Origin: Methylomonas koyamae
GTDB lineage: Bacteria > Pseudomonadota > Gammaproteobacteria > Methylococcales > Methylomonadaceae
Reading direction: 5' to 3'
Assembly (NCBI RefSeq): GCF_001644025.1
Contig: NZ_LUUK01000168.1
Span: 1-42,362, forward strand
Length of the DNA: 42,362 nt
Every line of letters begins with the position of its first letter. The stretch's first letter is position 1. The translations under genes were made by a program, and so were the position numbers. Below the pieces are notes generated by a model. It had not been told where the DNA came from. It saw only the letters and a program-made list of their open reading frames with translations, and did no database searches. This document shows, piece by piece, positions 40,036-42,362 of the stretch.

Positions 40036-40152
40036 AGTATGTCTCCTCTAAGTCGATGCGGGCATCTTACATGCCAAATCTATTTCGACAAAATTTAAGA
40101 ATGTAATTAATCATCTTGAATTATAAGCCAAAATAAGAATCACGCAGATTCA

Positions 40153-41943
40153 CTAACTCCGCAATTTGTCTTGCAAGCTCAGCAAGCCCTTGTGACCGGG
40201 ATTGACCTCCAACCCTTCGCCGACTTTTTTCAAAGCCTCGGCGCGCTGGCCTTTTTCGTAAAGCTCCCAGGCTTGCTGCTCCAACAAATCGGCGATTTTA
40301 TTGATGCCGTCGACGGCTACCTGATTGTAGGGGTCGATTTTCAAGATTTCCTGATAGGCCCACCAGGCGTTGCTGCCGGTCGGTGCGGTTAGATAGCCGA
40401 CATCCAAATGAATCGCCGCCAATTCCTGTAAATCCTGGATTTTCTGTACTTCTTCCGGCGTCAAGGCCTTGATCGCGACCTGAGGCACGGTTTCGCCGGG
40501 CGGATGCGCCAAACGCCAGTAAATGCTGAATCCGCCGGACAGCGCCACCAGCACCGCCGCGCCCCACAACGCGAAGAAGGCCGCCGAACGCGGCGCTAAC
40601 ACCGCCAAAAACTCGCGTATCGTCGCGGTGCGTTTGTCCTGACGCAAGGCCAAGGCCTTTTGCAAGCCTTTCCACTGCCGCCGACCCAGCTTGGGAATGG
40701 CCTTGGGCTGCAAATTGACTTCCAGTACTTTCTCCGCCGACAACTTACCGAACGGATGCTTGCCGGTCAGCAGCTCGTAACTGATACAGGCCAGCGCGTA
40801 AATATCGTCGCGCGGGTCCGGATCGCGGTTTTGCAATTGCTCCAAGCTGGCGTAAGCCGGCGTCAGCGCGCCCAAGTCGCGGGCATTGAACACGGTCGCG
40901 TCCTCGCCGCCGGCTTCGGAACGGCCGATCGCGCAAGCGATACCGAAGTCCAACACCCGAATTTCGCCGTCGTCGCCCAAAAACACGTTACCAGGCTTGA
41001 AATCGGAATGAACGATCTTCTTCTTGTGCGCGTAACCCAGCGCTTCGGCCATCGCGTGAATGATCGGCCAAGCTTTCTTGAACGGCAAACCGCTATCGAC
41101 ATGATCCCTGATCAAATGACTGAGCGGCCGGCCTTGCAGATATTCCATCGTCATAAACACGTGGCCGGCGTCGTCGCGGTCGAAGTCGTAGACTTTAATG
41201 ATATTCGGATGAGCTAGGGTCTGAGCACGCTTGGTCTCGCGCTGCAAGGCCACCAAGGCCATCGGGTTGAACTGAAAATCCCGGTTCAGCACCTTTAGCG
41301 CGACAAAGGGATCCTTATCGGCCGCCTCGACCTTACGCAGGTCGGTGGCCTTGAATACCATCCCCATCCCGCCGACGCCCAGCAGTTCCTCGAGCACGAA
41401 ACGTTTCTTGACGGTATCGCCGACCACCAGATCGGTGCGCGGCAGATTGGGATCCAGACCTTGCAGCAAGGACTCGGTATTCAAGGTTGGCGTCTTGGTG
41501 GTCGAAGCCGGCGCGGCGTCCGGCACCACGGCCTCGCCAACTCGAGTCGCGTCGTCGGTCGCCGCCGGGTTCAGAAGTTCGGTGGCGTCCCCGTCGCCGG
41601 CCGCTGTTGCGACCCACGTCGGGTCGTCGCCCGCCTCCGGTTTTTTGGCTTGGGCGAGTTTCCGGCCATCCGCCGGCATCGCCACCAAGGTTGCATCGTC
41701 GGCCGCGGTCGGCGGCGTACTCGTGCTCTCGGCCAATCGGGTCCGGTCATCCCAAATGCCGACAAGTAGTCGGTAGGTCGCGCCTTCGAGTTCACCCTCG
41801 GCTAGCGCTTGCTCCAGGCTCAGCCGGGCGGCGGCCAAATCCGCTTCCGGTCCGGCGTTTAAGGCCTCGGCCGCCGCCAGCAATTGCGCTAAGCTGATTT
41901 GCGATTGCCGAAAGGCGGTGAATGCGTTATCAAAGGCGGACAT
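40153..41943 (-). CDS. Eukaryotic-like Ser/Thr kinase with Asp-x-Thr repeat linker and C-terminal periplasmic TPR-like domain
   Basis: A 596-residue membrane kinase. Residues 1-62 are helical. A linker (65-135) carries DDRTRL, DDATLV, DDPTWV, GDATEL and DDATRV. The kinase domain spans about 175-450: Gly loop GVGGMG (189-194), Lys217, alphaC Glu236, HSDFKPGN (catalytic Asp314, no preceding Arg), DFG (332-334) and an activation segment with EDATVF (Thr350). One transmembrane helix (about 455-475) leads to a C-terminal domain with TPR-like helices (e.g. NAWWAYQEILKIDP). All catalytic residues are present, so activity is expected. ATG 41943 is preferred to a TTG four codons upstream. No phosphatase or FHA gene lies in this window. 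Confidence 0.9.
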   Translation of the reverse strand: MSAFDNAFTAFRQSQISLAQLLAAAEALNAGPEADLAAARLSLEQALAEGELEGATYRLLVGIWDDRTRLAESTSTPPTAADDATLVAMPADGRKLAQAKKPEAGDDPTWVATAAGDGDATELLNPAATDDATRVGEAVVPDAAPASTTKTPTLNTESLLQGLDPNLPRTDLVVGDTVKKRFVLEELLGVGGMGMVFKATDLRKVEAADKDPFVALKVLNRDFQFNPMALVALQRETKRAQTLAHPNIIKVYDFDRDDAGHVFMTMEYLQGRPLSHLIRDHVDSGLPFKKAWPIIHAMAEALGYAHKKKIVHSDFKPGNVFLGDDGEIRVLDFGIACAIGRSEAGGEDATVFNARDLGALTPAYASLEQLQNRDPDPRDDIYALACISYELLTGKHPFGKLSAEKVLEVNLQPKAIPKLGRRQWKGLQKALALRQDKRTATIREFLAVLAPRSAAFFALWGAAVLVALSGGFSIYWRLAHPPGETVPQVAIKALTPEEVQKIQDLQELAAIHLDVGYLTAPTGSNAWWAYQEILKIDPYNQVAVDGINKIADLLEQQAWELYEKGQRAEALKKVGEGLEVNPGHKGLLSLQDKLRS

Positions 41944-42020
41944 GACAGTATGCAAAGTTTAAAGACGATGATGGATTTTAGCCTGTTTGGCTCAGGCCGT
42001 CGGCAAACCGGCGACCGCCG

Positions 42021-42362
42021 ATGCCGATAAGCCTTGCGCCATTCCGCCGAGCTTGCGCGATTAGGCGGCGGCTGGCGGCACTGCTGTTGACGGTCGTCAC
42101 GGCCGCTTGCGCCTCGCCCACCGCCAAGCTCCAAAATCAAGCCCGCCAATTCGGCTTAACCGCCGAAACCGTGATCGCCAACGGCTTCCGGCTCGATACC
42201 TATTCCCGGTCCGGCTCGACGACATCGGAACGGCTGCATGTCTACCTGGAAGGCGACGGCCGACCCTATGAAGCCGGCATCCTGCCCAGCGCCGACCCCA
42301 CCACCCGCGCCTCGGTGGCATTACCGTTACAGGCCGTCGATCCGGCGCCCAGTCTTTATATT
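42021..42362 (+). CDS. Lipoprotein, alpha/beta-hydrolase-like, N-terminal part (runs off the window)
   Basis: The first 114 codons of a gene open to the window edge. A basic start and hydrophobic stretch (RRLAALLLTVVTAAC) give a lipoprotein signal with Cys30. Then RLHVYLEGDGRPYE and LQAVDPAPSLYI match the conserved start of a proteobacterial family of putative alpha/beta-hydrolase lipoproteins. The catalytic Ser region lies outside the window. It is divergent from the kinase gene with 77 bp between, so their promoters share this gap. No strong ribosome-binding site is visible before the ATG. Confidence 0.75.
   Translation, partial: MPISLAPFRRACAIRRRLAALLLTVVTAACASPTAKLQNQARQFGLTAETVIANGFRLDTYSRSGSTTSERLHVYLEGDGRPYEAGILPSADPTTRASVALPLQAVDPAPSLYI

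Overview
The window looks like chromosomal DNA of a GC-rich (roughly mid-50s %) gammaproteobacterium. Gene order (prmB-aroC-MFS and exbB-exbD-lpxK-trm112-kdsB) and gene content fit a Methylomonas-like Methylococcales methanotroph. That assignment is inference: no methane- or methanol-oxidation gene lies in the window. Most genes are on the minus strand. There is no CRISPR array, prophage or intact insertion sequence.

Layout. 160-5224 (minus): a copper-handling cassette of six genes, in transcription order a small membrane protein, a 64-residue Cys-rich metal-binding protein, a small membrane protein with two possible starts, a stand-alone HMA2-type protein, a P1B-1 copper ATPase and a TauE/SafE-like membrane protein with a His/Met-rich N terminus. 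It is followed by tRNA-Thr and its terminator. 5480-20537 (minus): one long, tightly packed gene run for the outer envelope: prmB, aroC, an MFS transporter, exbB, exbD, lpxK, a Trm112-like gene, kdsB, then (after a 168-bp gap) gnnA, gnnB, lpxB, a flippase-like membrane protein, a membrane-TPR protein and a large GT-C glycosyltransferase. The gnnA-gnnB-lpxB arrangement predicts lipid A built at least partly on 2,3-diamino-2,3-dideoxyglucose, hence with amide-linked acyl chains.

20590-27402 (mostly plus): an HDOD signalling protein, a small exported protein, an alpha/beta-hydrolase-like lipoprotein, a MITE-like non-coding block, a more AT-rich FkbM methyltransferase gene (minus) and uvrA with a candidate operator at its promoter. 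27550-33293 (minus): a complete tripartite RND efflux system (outer-membrane channel, adaptor, pump). 33491-34419 (plus): a small membrane protein and a tRNA-Gly / tRNA-Cys / tRNA-Gly cluster, with a strong promoter in front and a terminator after the first tRNA. 34801-40035 (minus): a ~1,310-residue FAD/iron-sulfur dehydrogenase and an autotransporter-type outer-membrane barrel. 40153-41943 (minus): a eukaryotic-like Ser/Thr kinase whose N-terminal linker carries repeated Asp-x-Thr motifs matching its own activation loop. 42021 to the edge (plus): the start of a second alpha/beta-hydrolase-like lipoprotein.

Most noteworthy: the kinase with built-in candidate phospho-Thr repeats, the GlcN3N lipid A set, and the copper cassette in which a CcoI-type metal-binding domain appears as a separate small protein.
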